Positions 1 through 8,902 of a stretch of DNA of 64,000 bases are shown piece after piece. Each line of letters begins with the position of its first letter. The first letter of the stretch is position 1. The DNA lies in contig NZ_BAMO01000025.1 of assembly GCF_000615945.1 (NCBI RefSeq), forward strand, positions 1-64,000, read 5' to 3'. Under the pieces are notes generated by a model that was given only the letters and a program-made list of their open reading frames with translations, had not been told where the DNA came from and did no database searches. A program made the translations under genes and the position numbers. The stretch comes from Caldalkalibacillus mannanilyticus JCM 10596. Lineage in GTDB: Bacteria; Bacillota; Bacilli; Caldalkalibacillales; JCM-10596.

Positions 1-600
1 TAGACCAGTTTGGATGATTCAGCGCTTCCTGAAGAGTCACATCTTTTAATTCTGCTCTACTCTTGTTGCGAAAACTGCCACCAGAGGCGGTTAATATAAT
101 CTCATCTACCTGACTGAGCTTTTCTCCTTGCAAGCATTGATAGATAGCAGAATGCTCACTATCGACAGGTAATATTTCAACCTGATGCTTTGCTGCCATT
201 TCCATGACCAAATGTCCTGCTGACACTAATGTTTCTTTATTGGCAAGAGCGATTCTTTTTCCGGCTTGAATCGCCGCCATGGTAGGAATCAATCCCACAC
301 TCCCAACAACAGCCGTTAAAAGAATATCCGAGCTTGGGAAGGTGGCTACTTCAGTTAAACCTTCTTCACCATATGTCACTTTGATATCTTTCGAGATCGA
401 TTCTTTTAAACGTTCAGCAAGCTCCTTTGTAGCTATAGAGACTAGCTTAGGTTTATATGTATTGACCTGCTCAATCGCTCTGTCCAAATTTGATCCTACG
501 GCCATCGCTACCAGTTCAAATTGTTCTGGATGTGAACGAATCACATCTAAAGCCTGAGTCCCAACTGAACCAGTTGAGCCTAAAATGGCAATTTGTTTCA
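1..600 (-). CDS. dxr: 1-deoxy-D-xylulose 5-phosphate reductoisomerase, N-terminal part (cut by window edge)
   Basis: This is the first 200 codons of DXR, which makes 2-C-methyl-D-erythritol 4-phosphate in the MEP route to isoprenoids, using NADPH and a divalent metal. The frame starts at ATG 600 and runs open through the left edge, so the C-terminal half is outside the window. Visible motifs are the NADPH loop GSTGSVG at residues 8-14, the ANKETLV segment near 122, the metal-binding PVDSEHSA near 150, LTASGGSF near 177 and LNHPNW just before the edge. It follows cdsA with a 19-base gap and is the last gene here of the uppS-cdsA-dxr group, which links undecaprenyl phosphate, phospholipid and isoprenoid synthesis. 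Start and identity are secure. Confidence 0.96.
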
Positions 601-619
601 TATCATAAACTCCTGTCCC

Positions 620-1411
620 TTAGTGCATTTGCAAAAGATATAATATAAGAAAAACAAAAAGTAAGCTATCGAAGCGATCCAATATTCCCCCATGCCCTGG
701 AAGCAATGAACCTGAATCTTTCACCTCATAATATCGTTTAATGGCAGACTCTACAAGATCCCCTAACTGACCCACTAATGAAATCAGCAAGGACATCCAA
801 ATGACTGTCATGTATCCATTAAAAAAGGAAGTGAATAGTTGAAACAAAAGACCTACAAGGATCGCAAAGCCTACTCCTCCTAGAGCTCCTTCAATGGTTT
901 TATTAGGGCTAATTGAGGGCCACAAACGATTCTTACCTATATATCTGCCTGTAAAGTAGGCTCCTGAATCTGTTGTCCAAATCAAAATAAGAATAAAAAC
1001 AAAGTAAGCTAAGCCTGAGGAAATTCGTGTATCAATTAAAGCATAAAAGCCTACTCCGATATAGATAATCCCCAGTAGACAAATCCCAGCTTGTTCAAAA
1101 GTAAACTGATTCTTGGAAATGACAATATAGATCAGTAATAGAAACGCCACACTAATCAGTATACGTTCAAACCCTTGTAAAAATGAGTAATCTCCTAAAA
1201 AGAGAAAAGTACTCAATATCGGCGTTATTACACCTACTATACCAAGTAAACTGGGAAAGCTCCACAATCTAATTTTTGCCATTTTCATTAACTCGATATA
1301 GGCAATAACAGTTAATAAAGAAATAAGGGATGCAAACAACTTACCTCCTAGATACAAGAAGATAAGAAAGGCTGCTCCCCCAATAAAGCCAGTTAAAATT
1401 CTTTCCTTCAT
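620..1411 (-). CDS. cdsA: phosphatidate cytidylyltransferase
   Basis: CdsA is an integral membrane enzyme that makes CDP-diacylglycerol from phosphatidic acid and CTP, the branch point to phosphatidylglycerol and cardiolipin. The 263-residue product is a string of hydrophobic segments (about seven or eight). Near the C-terminus, from about residue 222, it carries the family signature: S-x-x-K-R, then K-D, then L-P-G-H-G-G-I-L-D-R. Length is normal for the family. It lies between uppS and dxr in the usual Bacillales order with short gaps, so it is probably co-transcribed with them. Confidence 0.96.
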   Translation of the reverse strand: MKERILTGFIGGAAFLIFLYLGGKLFASLISLLTVIAYIELMKMAKIRLWSFPSLLGIVGVITPILSTFLFLGDYSFLQGFERILISVAFLLLIYIVISKNQFTFEQAGICLLGIIYIGVGFYALIDTRISSGLAYFVFILILIWTTDSGAYFTGRYIGKNRLWPSISPNKTIEGALGGVGFAILVGLLFQLFTSFFNGYMTVIWMSLLISLVGQLGDLVESAIKRYYEVKDSGSLLPGHGGILDRFDSLLFVFLILYLLQMH

Positions 1412-1432
1412 AGCTGAAACCCTCCTTAGGGG

Positions 1433-2188
1433 TTATACAGAACCGTATCTACGTACTCTGCGTTGATACTCTAAGATCGCTTCAATAAAATGCTCTCGAG
1501 AAAAATCTGGCCAGTACACATCTGTAAACCATAGTTCAGAGTAAGCAATTTGCCATAACATAAAGTTACTCAAACGAATCTCTTTTGTTCTTATTAAAAG
1601 GTCTGGATCTTCTAATCCTTTTGTAAGTAAATACTGATCAATCAATTTTTCATCTATTTGATCAACGGATATGTTCCCTGACAAAACATCGCGAGAAATT
1701 CCTTGAACCATCTGAGCAATCTCCGCACGACTCCCATAGTTTAAGGCAAAATTTAAAATGAGGCCTGTATTATCTTTTGTTCTTTCTCTTGCTTCCTTCA
1801 AGGCATTCAACGTATGTTCAGGAAGACCCTCTTCCGATCCTAGCAAGCGAACCTGAACATTCTTTTCGACAAGTTCTTCAAGCTCTGTTTTTAAATATTC
1901 TTGAGGAAGCTTCATCAAAAACTCTACCTCTTCTTTCGGTCGCTTCCAGTTCTCTGTTGAAAAAGCATAAAGAGTCAGTATCTTCACACCTAAATCATCT
2001 GCGACACGAGTCACCTCTTTAACCGCCTTCATCCCTGCACTATGACCTGCTATACGTGGTAAACTTCGCTTTTTTGCCCAGCGTCCATTACCATCCATGA
2101 TGATTGCTACATGTTTCGGAATATTCTCCAAAGATATCTCTGTGGTTTGCTCCTCTTTTTTCATCCAATGGCTTATTTTTTGTAACAT
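1433..2188 (-). CDS. uppS: isoprenyl transferase (undecaprenyl diphosphate synthase) with an unusual catalytic loop
   Basis: UppS condenses farnesyl diphosphate with isopentenyl diphosphate to give the C55 lipid carrier for cell-wall synthesis. The catalytic MDGNGRW motif is near residue 31 and STENW is present further on. I place the start at ATG 2188 (MLQKISHW) because a GGGGGA ribosome site lies just before it; the longer frame to 2224 would enter the hairpin after frr. The oddity is the loop that in this family normally reads R-T-(S/G)-G-E before I-R-L-S-N-F. Here, at about residue 200, it reads R-T-K-E, one residue shorter and without glycine. NYGGR is also NYGSR. The frame is otherwise intact. 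The gene is expected to be essential, so the loop is either tolerated or miscalled. Confidence 0.93.
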   Translation of the reverse strand: MLQKISHWMKKEEQTTEISLENIPKHVAIIMDGNGRWAKKRSLPRIAGHSAGMKAVKEVTRVADDLGVKILTLYAFSTENWKRPKEEVEFLMKLPQEYLKTELEELVEKNVQVRLLGSEEGLPEHTLNALKEARERTKDNTGLILNFALNYGSRAEIAQMVQGISRDVLSGNISVDQIDEKLIDQYLLTKGLEDPDLLIRTKEIRLSNFMLWQIAYSELWFTDVYWPDFSREHFIEAILEYQRRVRRYGSV

Positions 2189-2218
2189 GGCTTTTCCCCC
2201 ATAAGAACTGATGAACAA

Positions 2219-2244
2219 AATCACCCTCTACTTGGAGGGTGATT
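2219..2244 (-). terminator. intrinsic terminator after frr
   Basis: A perfect 10-bp stem (2219-2228 with 2235-2244, loop of six) is followed on the minus strand by TTTTG. It sits 16 bases after the frr stop and 31 bases before the uppS start, so it should end or attenuate the pyrH-frr transcript before uppS-cdsA-dxr. The T-run is short, so some read-through is likely. Confidence 0.7.
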
Positions 2245-2259
2245 GAACTCACCAAAAGC

Positions 2260-2816
2260 TTATACTTCCATTATTTCTTTTTCTTTCTCTACTACGATCT
2301 GATCTACTGAAACAATATGCTCATCTGTTGTTTTTTGAATGGTTTCCTGGTGGCGGCGTGATTCATCTTCAGAAATCGTTCCTTCTTTTTCGATCTTTTT
2401 GATCGCATCATTCGCATCACGACGAATGTTACGAATCGCCACCTTACATTCTTCCCCATACTTCTTGACCATCTTTACTAATTCAACACGTCTTTCTTCT
2501 GTAAGGGCAGGAATAGCAAGGCGAATGATAGATCCATCATTACTAGGGTTTAACCCTAATTCCGATTTCATGATCGCTTTTTCAATGGCTGCCAGAGAAG
2601 TTTTATCCCATGGTTGAATAACGAGTAGTCTAGGTTCAGGAGTACTAATATTAGCAAGCTGGTTTACTGGTGTCATAGCACCGTAGTATTCAACTTGAAC
2701 TTTATCTAACAAAGACGGATTGGCACGTCCTGCGCGTAGTGTAGCTAATTCTCTCTTTAACTGAGAAATCGCTTTGTCCATTCTTTCATTGGCATCAGCT
2801 TTCACTTGATTAGGCA

Positions 2817-2817
<1 letters not shown>
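2260..2817 (-). CDS. frr: ribosome recycling factor
   Basis: RRF works with EF-G to split the post-termination ribosome. The 185-residue product has the normal family length. It has the expected arrangement of a long helical bundle broken by the beta-rich domain II around residues 30-105, with [12 protein letters not shown] near residue 27 and the family's [10 protein letters not shown] helix near residue 133. The ATG overlaps the pyrH stop as TAATG, so translation of the two genes is probably coupled. A terminator follows at 2219-2244. Confidence 0.97.
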
Positions 2818-3563
<746 letters not shown>

Positions 3564-3570
3564 CTAAATT

Positions 3571-3599
3571 ATTCTACATCCTCTACTTTTCTCCTGCAA
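3571..3599 (-). promoter_or_regulatory. candidate sigma-A promoter for pyrH-frr
   Basis: On the minus strand TTGCAG (3594-3599) lies 17 bases before TAGAAT (3571-3576), about 29 bases upstream of the pyrH start. The -10 matches 5 of 6 consensus positions and the -35 only 3 of 6. A promoter is expected here because tsf ends in a strong terminator just upstream. Confidence 0.4.
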
Positions 3600-3659
3600 A
3601 AGGACTCTAGGAAGCACTATCGTTGTGCTTATTATTCTACATTTGTTCAAAAACTCTTG

Positions 3660-3692
3660 AAAAATAGGGAACACCCCGTGTTCCCTATTTTT
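3660..3692 (-). terminator. intrinsic terminator after tsf
   Basis: This is a perfect 15-bp inverted repeat (3660-3674 with 3678-3692) with a 3-base loop, its stem ending in five A/T pairs that supply the U-run. It begins 20 bases after the tsf stop and closes the rpsB-tsf unit. The stem is symmetric, so it could also stop transcription from the other strand. Confidence 0.9.
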
Positions 3693-3711
3693 AATCGAGC
3701 AAACGTATCTA

Positions 3712-4596
3712 TTATTTCTTTACTTGAGCCATTACTTCCTCAGCAAAGTTATCTTGACGCTTTTCAATTCCTTCACCTAGCTCAAAACGGAAAAATTCTC
3801 TCACAGAAGCATTGTTTCCTTCTTTTTGAACTAGTTTGCCTACTGTAATGTCAGGGTCTTTTACGAAAGCTTGCTCAAGCAACACTGTTTCTTGATAGAA
3901 TTTTCCTAAACGACCTTCAACCATTTTCTCAACGATGTTCGCAGGCTTTCCTTCATTTAATGCCTGTTGTGTCAAGATTTCTTTTTCTTGAGCAACTACT
4001 TCAGCAGACACTTGGTCTTTTGATAAGAATCTTGGATTAATCGCTGCAATATGCATTGCAATATCTTTCGCAACATTTTCATTTGTGCTGTTTACAAGTA
4101 CTGTTAATACACTAATTCTTCCGCCCATGTGAACATAAGCTCCAAATGAATCAGCATCTGTCTTTTCAACAACTTGAAAACGACGCACATTCATATTTTC
4201 ACCGATCTTAGCAATTAAGCCACTTAATCTTTCTTTAACAGTGCCTTCGCCCATTTTTTGTTCAAGCAATTCATCAACACTTGAAGGGTTTTGAGCTAAC
4301 ACTTGACTAGCTAAATCGTTGATAAAGCTTTGGAAATCTGCATTCTTAGCTACGAAGTCAGTTTCACAGTTCACTTCAAGTAGTACCGCACGATTTCCTT
4401 CTACAGATACAGCGGTTAGACCCTCAGCAGCAATTCGATCTGCTTTTTTCGCTGCGGAAGAAAGACCTTTTTCGCGTAAGAATTCGATTGCTTTATCCAT
4501 ATCACCATTTGTTTCCGTAAGTGCTTTTTTACAGTCCATCATCCCAGCGCCTGTTTTTTCACGAAGCTCTTTTACCATACTAGCTGAAATTGCCAT
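3712..4596 (-). CDS. tsf: translation elongation factor Ts
   Basis: EF-Ts is the nucleotide exchange factor for EF-Tu. The product is 294 residues from ATG 4596. This start is chosen because AAGGAGG lies nine bases upstream; a 7-residue longer frame has no such site. The N-terminal UBA-like region contains the EF-Ts signature ([16 protein letters not shown], residues 11-26), and the core domain has CETDFVA near residue 78. It follows rpsB, the usual pair, with a partial terminator between them. Confidence 0.97.
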   Translation of the reverse strand: MAISASMVKELREKTGAGMMDCKKALTETNGDMDKAIEFLREKGLSSAAKKADRIAAEGLTAVSVEGNRAVLLEVNCETDFVAKNADFQSFINDLASQVLAQNPSSVDELLEQKMGEGTVKERLSGLIAKIGENMNVRRFQVVEKTDADSFGAYVHMGGRISVLTVLVNSTNENVAKDIAMHIAAINPRFLSKDQVSAEVVAQEKEILTQQALNEGKPANIVEKMVEGRLGKFYQETVLLEQAFVKDPDITVGKLVQKEGNNASVREFFRFELGEGIEKRQDNFAEEVMAQVKK

Positions 4597-4696
4597 TTTA
4601 AATATCCTCCTTAGCAATATATATATTATACATTATGTACCTTAGTTACCTGAATAAATCAGTATTCACGAAGAACGTATCATTATTTAGGAAAAA

Positions 4697-4727
4697 GTGG
4701 TCTAAGAGCAATCTCCTCTTAGACCAC
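4697..4727 (-). terminator. hairpin terminator or attenuator between rpsB and tsf
   Basis: A perfect 12-bp stem (4697-4708 with 4716-4727), loop of seven, is followed on the minus strand by TTTTTCC. It lies 11 bases after the rpsB stop and about 100 bases before tsf. Such a site would set the S2 to EF-Ts ratio if it terminates only part of the transcripts. Confidence 0.75.
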
Positions 4728-4737
4728 CCTACAGGAT

Positions 4738-5436
4738 TTACGCAGTTGTTTGTTCGCCTTGATTTCCTTCAATAATCGCATCCGCAATTTTAGCAGTTAA
4801 CAATTTAACTGCACGAATCGCATCGTCATTTCCAGGAATCACATAGTCCACTTCATCTGGATCACAGTTTGTATCAACGATCGATACAATAGGAATACCA
4901 AGCTTGCGTGCTTCAGCAATCGCAATACGCTCTTTGCGAGGGTCTACTACAAATAATGCACTTGGTAAATCTTGCATATTTTTAATTCCGCCTAGGAATT
5001 TTTCTAAACGATCTTTTTCTTTACGAAGAAGGATTACTTCTTTCTTAGGAAGAACCTCAAAAGTACCATCCGTCTCCATAGCCTCTAATTGCTTAAGACG
5101 ATCAATTCTTTTTTGAATCGTTTGGAAGTTGGTTAATGTTCCACCTAACCAGCGAGAGTTAATATAGTACATTCCACTGCGCTCAGCTTCTTCTTTTACA
5201 GAATCTTGAGCTTGTTTCTTCGTACCTACAAAAAGCATTGTTCCACCATTAGAAGCAAGCTCTTTAACGAAATTGTAGGCTTCTTCTACTTTCTTTACCG
5301 TCTTCTGTAGATCGATAATGTAGATCCCGTTTCTTTCTGTAAAGATGTAACGGTCCATCTTAGGGTTCCAACGACGTGTCTGATGACCGAAATGTACCCC
5401 TGCTTCTAAAAGTTGTTTCATAGAAATTACTGCCAT
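4738..5436 (-). CDS. rpsB: 30S ribosomal protein S2
   Basis: S2 binds late to the small subunit near the 30S head-body junction. The 232-residue sequence is full length and has the family marks [16 protein letters not shown] near residue 12, IYIIDLQKT near 38 and the [10 protein letters not shown]-x-T signature near 95. A GGAGG site precedes ATG 5436. The gene has its own leader of about 110 bases and a promoter, and it is the first gene after the fla/che operon terminator. Confidence 0.98.
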   Translation of the reverse strand: MAVISMKQLLEAGVHFGHQTRRWNPKMDRYIFTERNGIYIIDLQKTVKKVEEAYNFVKELASNGGTMLFVGTKKQAQDSVKEEAERSGMYYINSRWLGGTLTNFQTIQKRIDRLKQLEAMETDGTFEVLPKKEVILLRKEKDRLEKFLGGIKNMQDLPSALFVVDPRKERIAIAEARKLGIPIVSIVDTNCDPDEVDYVIPGNDDAIRAVKLLTAKIADAIIEGNQGEQTTA

Positions 5437-5489
5437 GAATAAATTCCTCCTTAGGTTTTATACCTCCGCTAGCCGCTTCTCCAAGTAGA

Positions 5490-5508
5490 CTTACGTAAAA
5501 AACGTAAG
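5490..5508 (-). promoter_or_regulatory. hairpin in the rpsB 5' leader
   Basis: A 7-bp perfect stem (5490-5496 with 5502-5508) with a five-base A/T loop lies between the rpsB promoter and its ribosome site. Ribosomal protein leaders often carry binding sites for autoregulation; whether S2 binds here cannot be told from one sequence. Confidence 0.35.
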
Positions 5509-5555
5509 CACCCTACCTGATCTTAGCTAACGTGTGTGATTTAACACCAAGTGAT

Positions 5556-5584
5556 AATATACCATATCTTTAGTAAATAAGCAA
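5556..5584 (-). promoter_or_regulatory. candidate sigma-A promoter for rpsB-tsf
   Basis: On the minus strand TTGCTT (5579-5584) and TATATT (5556-5561) are separated by 17 bases. It lies just downstream of the terminator that ends the fla/che operon and about 120 bases upstream of rpsB. Confidence 0.6.
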
Positions 5585-5600
5585 CAACTACCTCAAGTGA

Positions 5601-5643
5601 AAAATAAACCATGCAAATGAAGAAATCATTCACATGGTTTATT
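5601..5643 (-). terminator. intrinsic terminator at the end of the fla/che operon
   Basis: An 11-bp stem pairs 5603-5613 with 5633-5643, and an inner 5-bp stem extends it after a 2x2 mismatch. It is followed by a T-rich run on the minus strand. It overlaps the stop codon of the last fla/che gene and sits just before the rpsB promoter. Confidence 0.8.
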
Positions 5644-6265
5644 ATTCAACATGATGCTGGCTTTTTTTCTTAATCATATTAATAAGTAGGATGGTTTCAC
5701 CTTTCCCTATTTTCAATACTTTAGAAATCTGTTCAGGAGAAAACCCTTGTCGATATAGCTCTAAGGCCTTTTGGTAGTGACCCGTAGATGCTTCAGGTTC
5801 TACAGACTCTTGTTCTAACTTCTCAGGTTCCATAACAGAAATTTCAGGTGCTGGAATCGGAGATGAATCCGTTTCACTAGGAGGTGAATCTGCTAAAGGG
5901 AATGTGAACTCCTCTGCATTCATCGTAGAAGTAGCAGAAGGATTCATATGTGTTTCAGCCTCTCTCTTCTCTCGTTCTTGAGATAATTGTTCCTGAGTAT
6001 CAGAAAGCCGCTGTTCGATCTCTCTTATTCGCTCTTCCCATTGTTGTTCCTTCATTTTCATATGTTGGACCAGCTTCTCATACAGGGCTTCATTTTCTTT
6101 TTCAAGTTCCTCAACAAAAGCCTGTATACTTTCATGAATGGTTTCTACATCATCCTTCATAGATGGAAGGTTTAACCTTTCTAAGCCACGTCTTTGGTAC
6201 AAAATAAAAATAGCAAGTAAAGTAACCAGATGGAGAAGAAAGCTAATAATTAATGTGTAAAGCAA
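5642..6265 (-). CDS. SwrB/DUF6115-like membrane-anchored coiled-coil protein
   Basis: This is the last gene of the fla/che operon, in the place held by swrB in B. subtilis, where SwrB promotes assembly of the flagellar export apparatus. The product has one N-terminal transmembrane helix, a long charged coiled coil, a Pro/Ser/Glu-rich linker and a C-terminal 40-residue helix-turn-helix-like segment (LYRQGFSPEQISKVL, then KGE). The layout matches DUF6115-type proteins; sequence identity to SwrB itself is not obvious. I prefer TTG 6265 as the start because GAGGTG lies six bases before it; the frame is open to GTG 6310, which has no good ribosome site. Function as a motility factor is inferred from position and layout. 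Confidence 0.7.
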   Translation of the reverse strand: MLYTLIISFLLHLVTLLAIFILYQRRGLERLNLPSMKDDVETIHESIQAFVEELEKENEALYEKLVQHMKMKEQQWEERIREIEQRLSDTQEQLSQEREKREAETHMNPSATSTMNAEEFTFPLADSPPSETDSSPIPAPEISVMEPEKLEQESVEPEASTGHYQKALELYRQGFSPEQISKVLKIGKGETILLINMIKKKSQHHVE

Positions 6266-6318
6266 TAGATTCACCTCATATGAAAGAAATACAATAGTAA
6301 ATAATGGCACAAACTGCT

Positions 6319-6624
6319 TTATAACGAGATATCAATATGCTTTCCTTTGTACGGATGCGGGGAAACCTCTTCTTTCTTTTTTTCTTTTCGTTTTTTTGAA
6401 GATTGGTCTCTAGACTGAGAAGAAGCTTCCTCATCCTGAATCATCCGACTAATGGACCCTTCCATTTTTGTACTCTTTTTTCGTTCTAATTCTGCCTTTT
6501 GTTTTTGTTCTTGTTGAATTTGGTGCTGTTCAACTACGTTTCGCTGATTAAATTGCTCCTGAACTCTACCAGCATCCTGTGTTCGAGGTAAGGCAACCTG
6601 CATTTCAATCGCTTTTAAACTCAT
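6319..6624 (-). CDS. small charged protein of unknown function in the fla/che operon
   Basis: I do not recognise a domain in this 101-residue protein. It is very hydrophilic, rich in Gln in the first half and in Lys, Arg, Glu and Ser in the second, with no membrane segment; the first ten residues (MSLKAIEMQV) are the only hydrophobic stretch. It lies between fapA and the SwrB-like gene with short gaps and a ribosome site (GGAGG) before the ATG. Membership of the flagellar operon is the only clue to its role. Composition suggests a mostly disordered or helical accessory protein. Confidence 0.75.
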   Translation of the reverse strand: MSLKAIEMQVALPRTQDAGRVQEQFNQRNVVEQHQIQQEQKQKAELERKKSTKMEGSISRMIQDEEASSQSRDQSSKKRKEKKKEEVSPHPYKGKHIDISL

Positions 6625-6656
6625 TACCCGAACCCTCCTTCACTCTATAACAGAGC

Positions 6657-8073
6657 CTACATGAGAGGCGTTGCAACAATCTCTGATTGATCTAAGTAAT
6701 ATTTCATTCTTTGTTCGTTGTCTTTGATATACTTTATATATTTCCCAAAAACGAGTTTTGATCCTTGATAGACATGACTTGAAACCTCAATGGAAGAAAG
6801 TCCGTCAGAATCAGCCTCTTTTTGTAAAGTATTTAATTCCTCTCGCAAAAGGTCTTTATCTTGATCTAATTTGAGTTTGGTATTCATTAATTTCAGCTTC
6901 AATTCCTTCTTATCCGTTGGTAATTGACCTAATTTGGTTTGAAGCTGCTCTAGCACCTTTAGAGCCTGCTCTGTTTTTTCAAGAGTTACACTATGATCTC
7001 TCAGAATTTGTTGAATCTCTCGAATACGATTCATTAATTTAGGATTCGCTCCTACTTCTATACGAGTTGGAGTAGCCATCATATTGCCTATTGTACGGCA
7101 TTTGACACTTTTTCCCGCTTGAATGGAACCGCCAACAATTAGTCCCTTGGCACCCATGCAAGTAATGGAGCCACCGGCAATCACATTAGAATGCATAATC
7201 GACTGAGCGACAATCACGTCTCCATCCGCACTTACATTCCCATTGCTAATAAAGTTGGTCTTTAGATCTCGCCCCGCCTTCACTTCGCCCTTATGTTGAG
7301 CTGTGATACCCGATTGTATTGTAATGGAGCCTTCTGCATCAATTTCAGCCCCTTCTACACTTCCTGTAATTCGAACATCACCTTTTGCCTTGATCTTAAA
7401 ACCAGTAGGAACATTCCCTCGTATGACGACATTGCCTACAAAGTCAATATTTCCTATCTCAAAATCTAAATCTCCGTTCACTTCGAATATAGGAAAAACA
7501 TTTATCTTTTCATCTGAGGTAATAGAAACTTGTCCAGAAATAACAGCATACAATGCCTGTGTCGTGGGCTCTAATACCACATTTTTACCCACTTTCACTC
7601 TGATATCCTTTCCAGAAATCGCTTTAAGTTCCATGTTTGTCACAGTAGTGCCAGGTGTTCCTTCCGTGGCAGGCATTTTTTTGGCAATAAGCTGACCTTT
7701 CTCTACATTAGAAATATTCGTAATCTGATAAAATCAACTTTACCATCATCGCTTTCCTTAGGTGTTTTAGATTCTTGTTGCTGATAGATCATCTCTAGAA
7801 AGGCATCTTCTCCATGAATAGCTGGAGTGCCTTGAGCGACAAGAAGCTCTTTTTCCTTGTATAGGGAAGGCTCTGCTACAAAAGAGTGCACAGCCTCTTC
7901 AAGGATTCCATATGTGACTCCTTTTTTTCCAATAAGGAGATAACATCCTTATAAGCAGGATTCACTTCTTCTATGGCTGTACAACGAACGGAAGCTGTAA
8001 GAAGATTCTCGGCGATTTGCACCTCGACATACTGCTCATAATCCTGGTTACTTTTTTTCTTTTGATCGTCCAT
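6657..8073 (-). pseudogene. fapA: FapA-family protein (DUF342), broken by two frameshifts
   Basis: Three consecutive frames (7876-8073, 7703-7891 and 6657-7676) read as one FapA/DUF342 protein of about 472 residues. The first part is the N-terminal domain and the last is the right-handed beta-helix of short G-x-(V/I) repeats (for example GNVVIRGNV, GDVRITGSV) followed by a C-terminal coiled coil. Adding one base in the T-run 7922-7928 restores KKGVTYGILEEAV. Adding one in the A-run 7730-7733 restores DFYQITNISNVEKGQL. Both repairs give typical family sequence, so the gene is either miscalled or recently inactivated. The first site also reads as a classic slippery heptamer. FapA relatives commonly follow sigD in Bacillales; their function there is not established. 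The start at ATG 8073 follows a GGAGGGG-like site. Confidence 0.85.
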
Positions 8074-8100
8074 TTCAACCCCTCCAGTCTGATATGGGTC

Positions 8101-8889
8101 TTAAATCTGACGAACATGCTCCTTTTCATTTGTCATAGCTGCCTTTAATCGTAACATTGCTTTTGAATGGAGTTGTGAAATTCTAGAGGTAGATAAACCC
8201 ATAATCTCCGCTATTTCAGTCAGATTCATTTCTTCAAAGTAAAACAAGGATACAACAATTTTTTCTTTTTCAGGTAAACGTTCAATGGATAGCTTCAAGA
8301 TATCTTTAATAAATTGTTGATGCAAAACTCCTTCAGGCGACTCAGCATTCATGTTTTTGATCATGTTGTAACGCCCTATCTGGTGTTCTTCATCATCATA
8401 AATCGGCTCATCAATCGAGGTAATACTAGACAATGAAGCCTCTACGATCACTTTGTTTACTTCTTCTTCACTAATCCCTAAAAATTGACTCACCTCATGA
8501 TCAGAAACCGAGCGTAGGTTCTCCTGCTCTAATAATGTGTACGCTTCCTCAATTTTTCTTGCCTTATCACGAACAGATCGAGGAATCCAATCATTTTGTC
8601 TTAAACCATCAATAATAGCCCCTTTGATCCTCCAGCTTGCATAGGTTTCAAATTGAAGCCCGCGGCTAAAATCAAATTTATCAATGGCATCTAACAACCC
8701 ATTAAAACCAAAGCTCTTTAAATCATCTTTTTGCACAGTATGAGGTAAACTAATAGACAAACGGTGGACGACATAATCCACAAGAGGGAGATATTTGGCT
8801 ACGATAAAATTCCCTGCCTCTTGATTCCTATGTTCTCTCCACTTATTCCAAATCTCGATTTCTTCACTACTCCATTTTTTACCAGTCAA
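8101..8889 (-). CDS. sigD: RNA polymerase sigma factor SigD (FliA type)
   Basis: SigD directs transcription of late flagellar, chemotaxis and autolysin genes. The 262-residue protein has region 2 (LPLVDYVVHRL to ASWRIKGAIIDGLRQNDW), region 3 (KIEEAYTLLEQEN) and a region 4 helix-turn-helix (LTEIAEIMGLSTSRISQLHSKA), with no sigma region 1.1, as in the FliA family. The start is TTG 8889; AGGTGG lies upstream and no ATG is available nearby. Placed near the promoter-distal end of a ~27-kb operon, its level is expected to depend on how far transcription reaches, as known in B. subtilis. Confidence 0.96.
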   Translation of the reverse strand: MTGKKWSSEEIEIWNKWREHRNQEAGNFIVAKYLPLVDYVVHRLSISLPHTVQKDDLKSFGFNGLLDAIDKFDFSRGLQFETYASWRIKGAIIDGLRQNDWIPRSVRDKARKIEEAYTLLEQENLRSVSDHEVSQFLGISEEEVNKVIVEASLSSITSIDEPIYDDEEHQIGRYNMIKNMNAESPEGVLHQQFIKDILKLSIERLPEKEKIVVSLFYFEEMNLTEIAEIMGLSTSRISQLHSKAMLRLKAAMTNEKEHVRQI

Positions 8890-8902
8890 ACTGTCTCACC
8901 AC

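Noticed and set aside
279-557. Plus-strand frame of 92 codons at the left edge
   Set aside because: It is antisense to dxr, has no ribosome site and no family likeness; the dxr frame on the other strand is clearly the gene.
4618-4696. TATAAT-like element between rpsB and tsf
   Set aside because: A good -10 is present on the minus strand but there is no -35 at any normal spacing; tsf can be served by read-through of the rpsB transcript.
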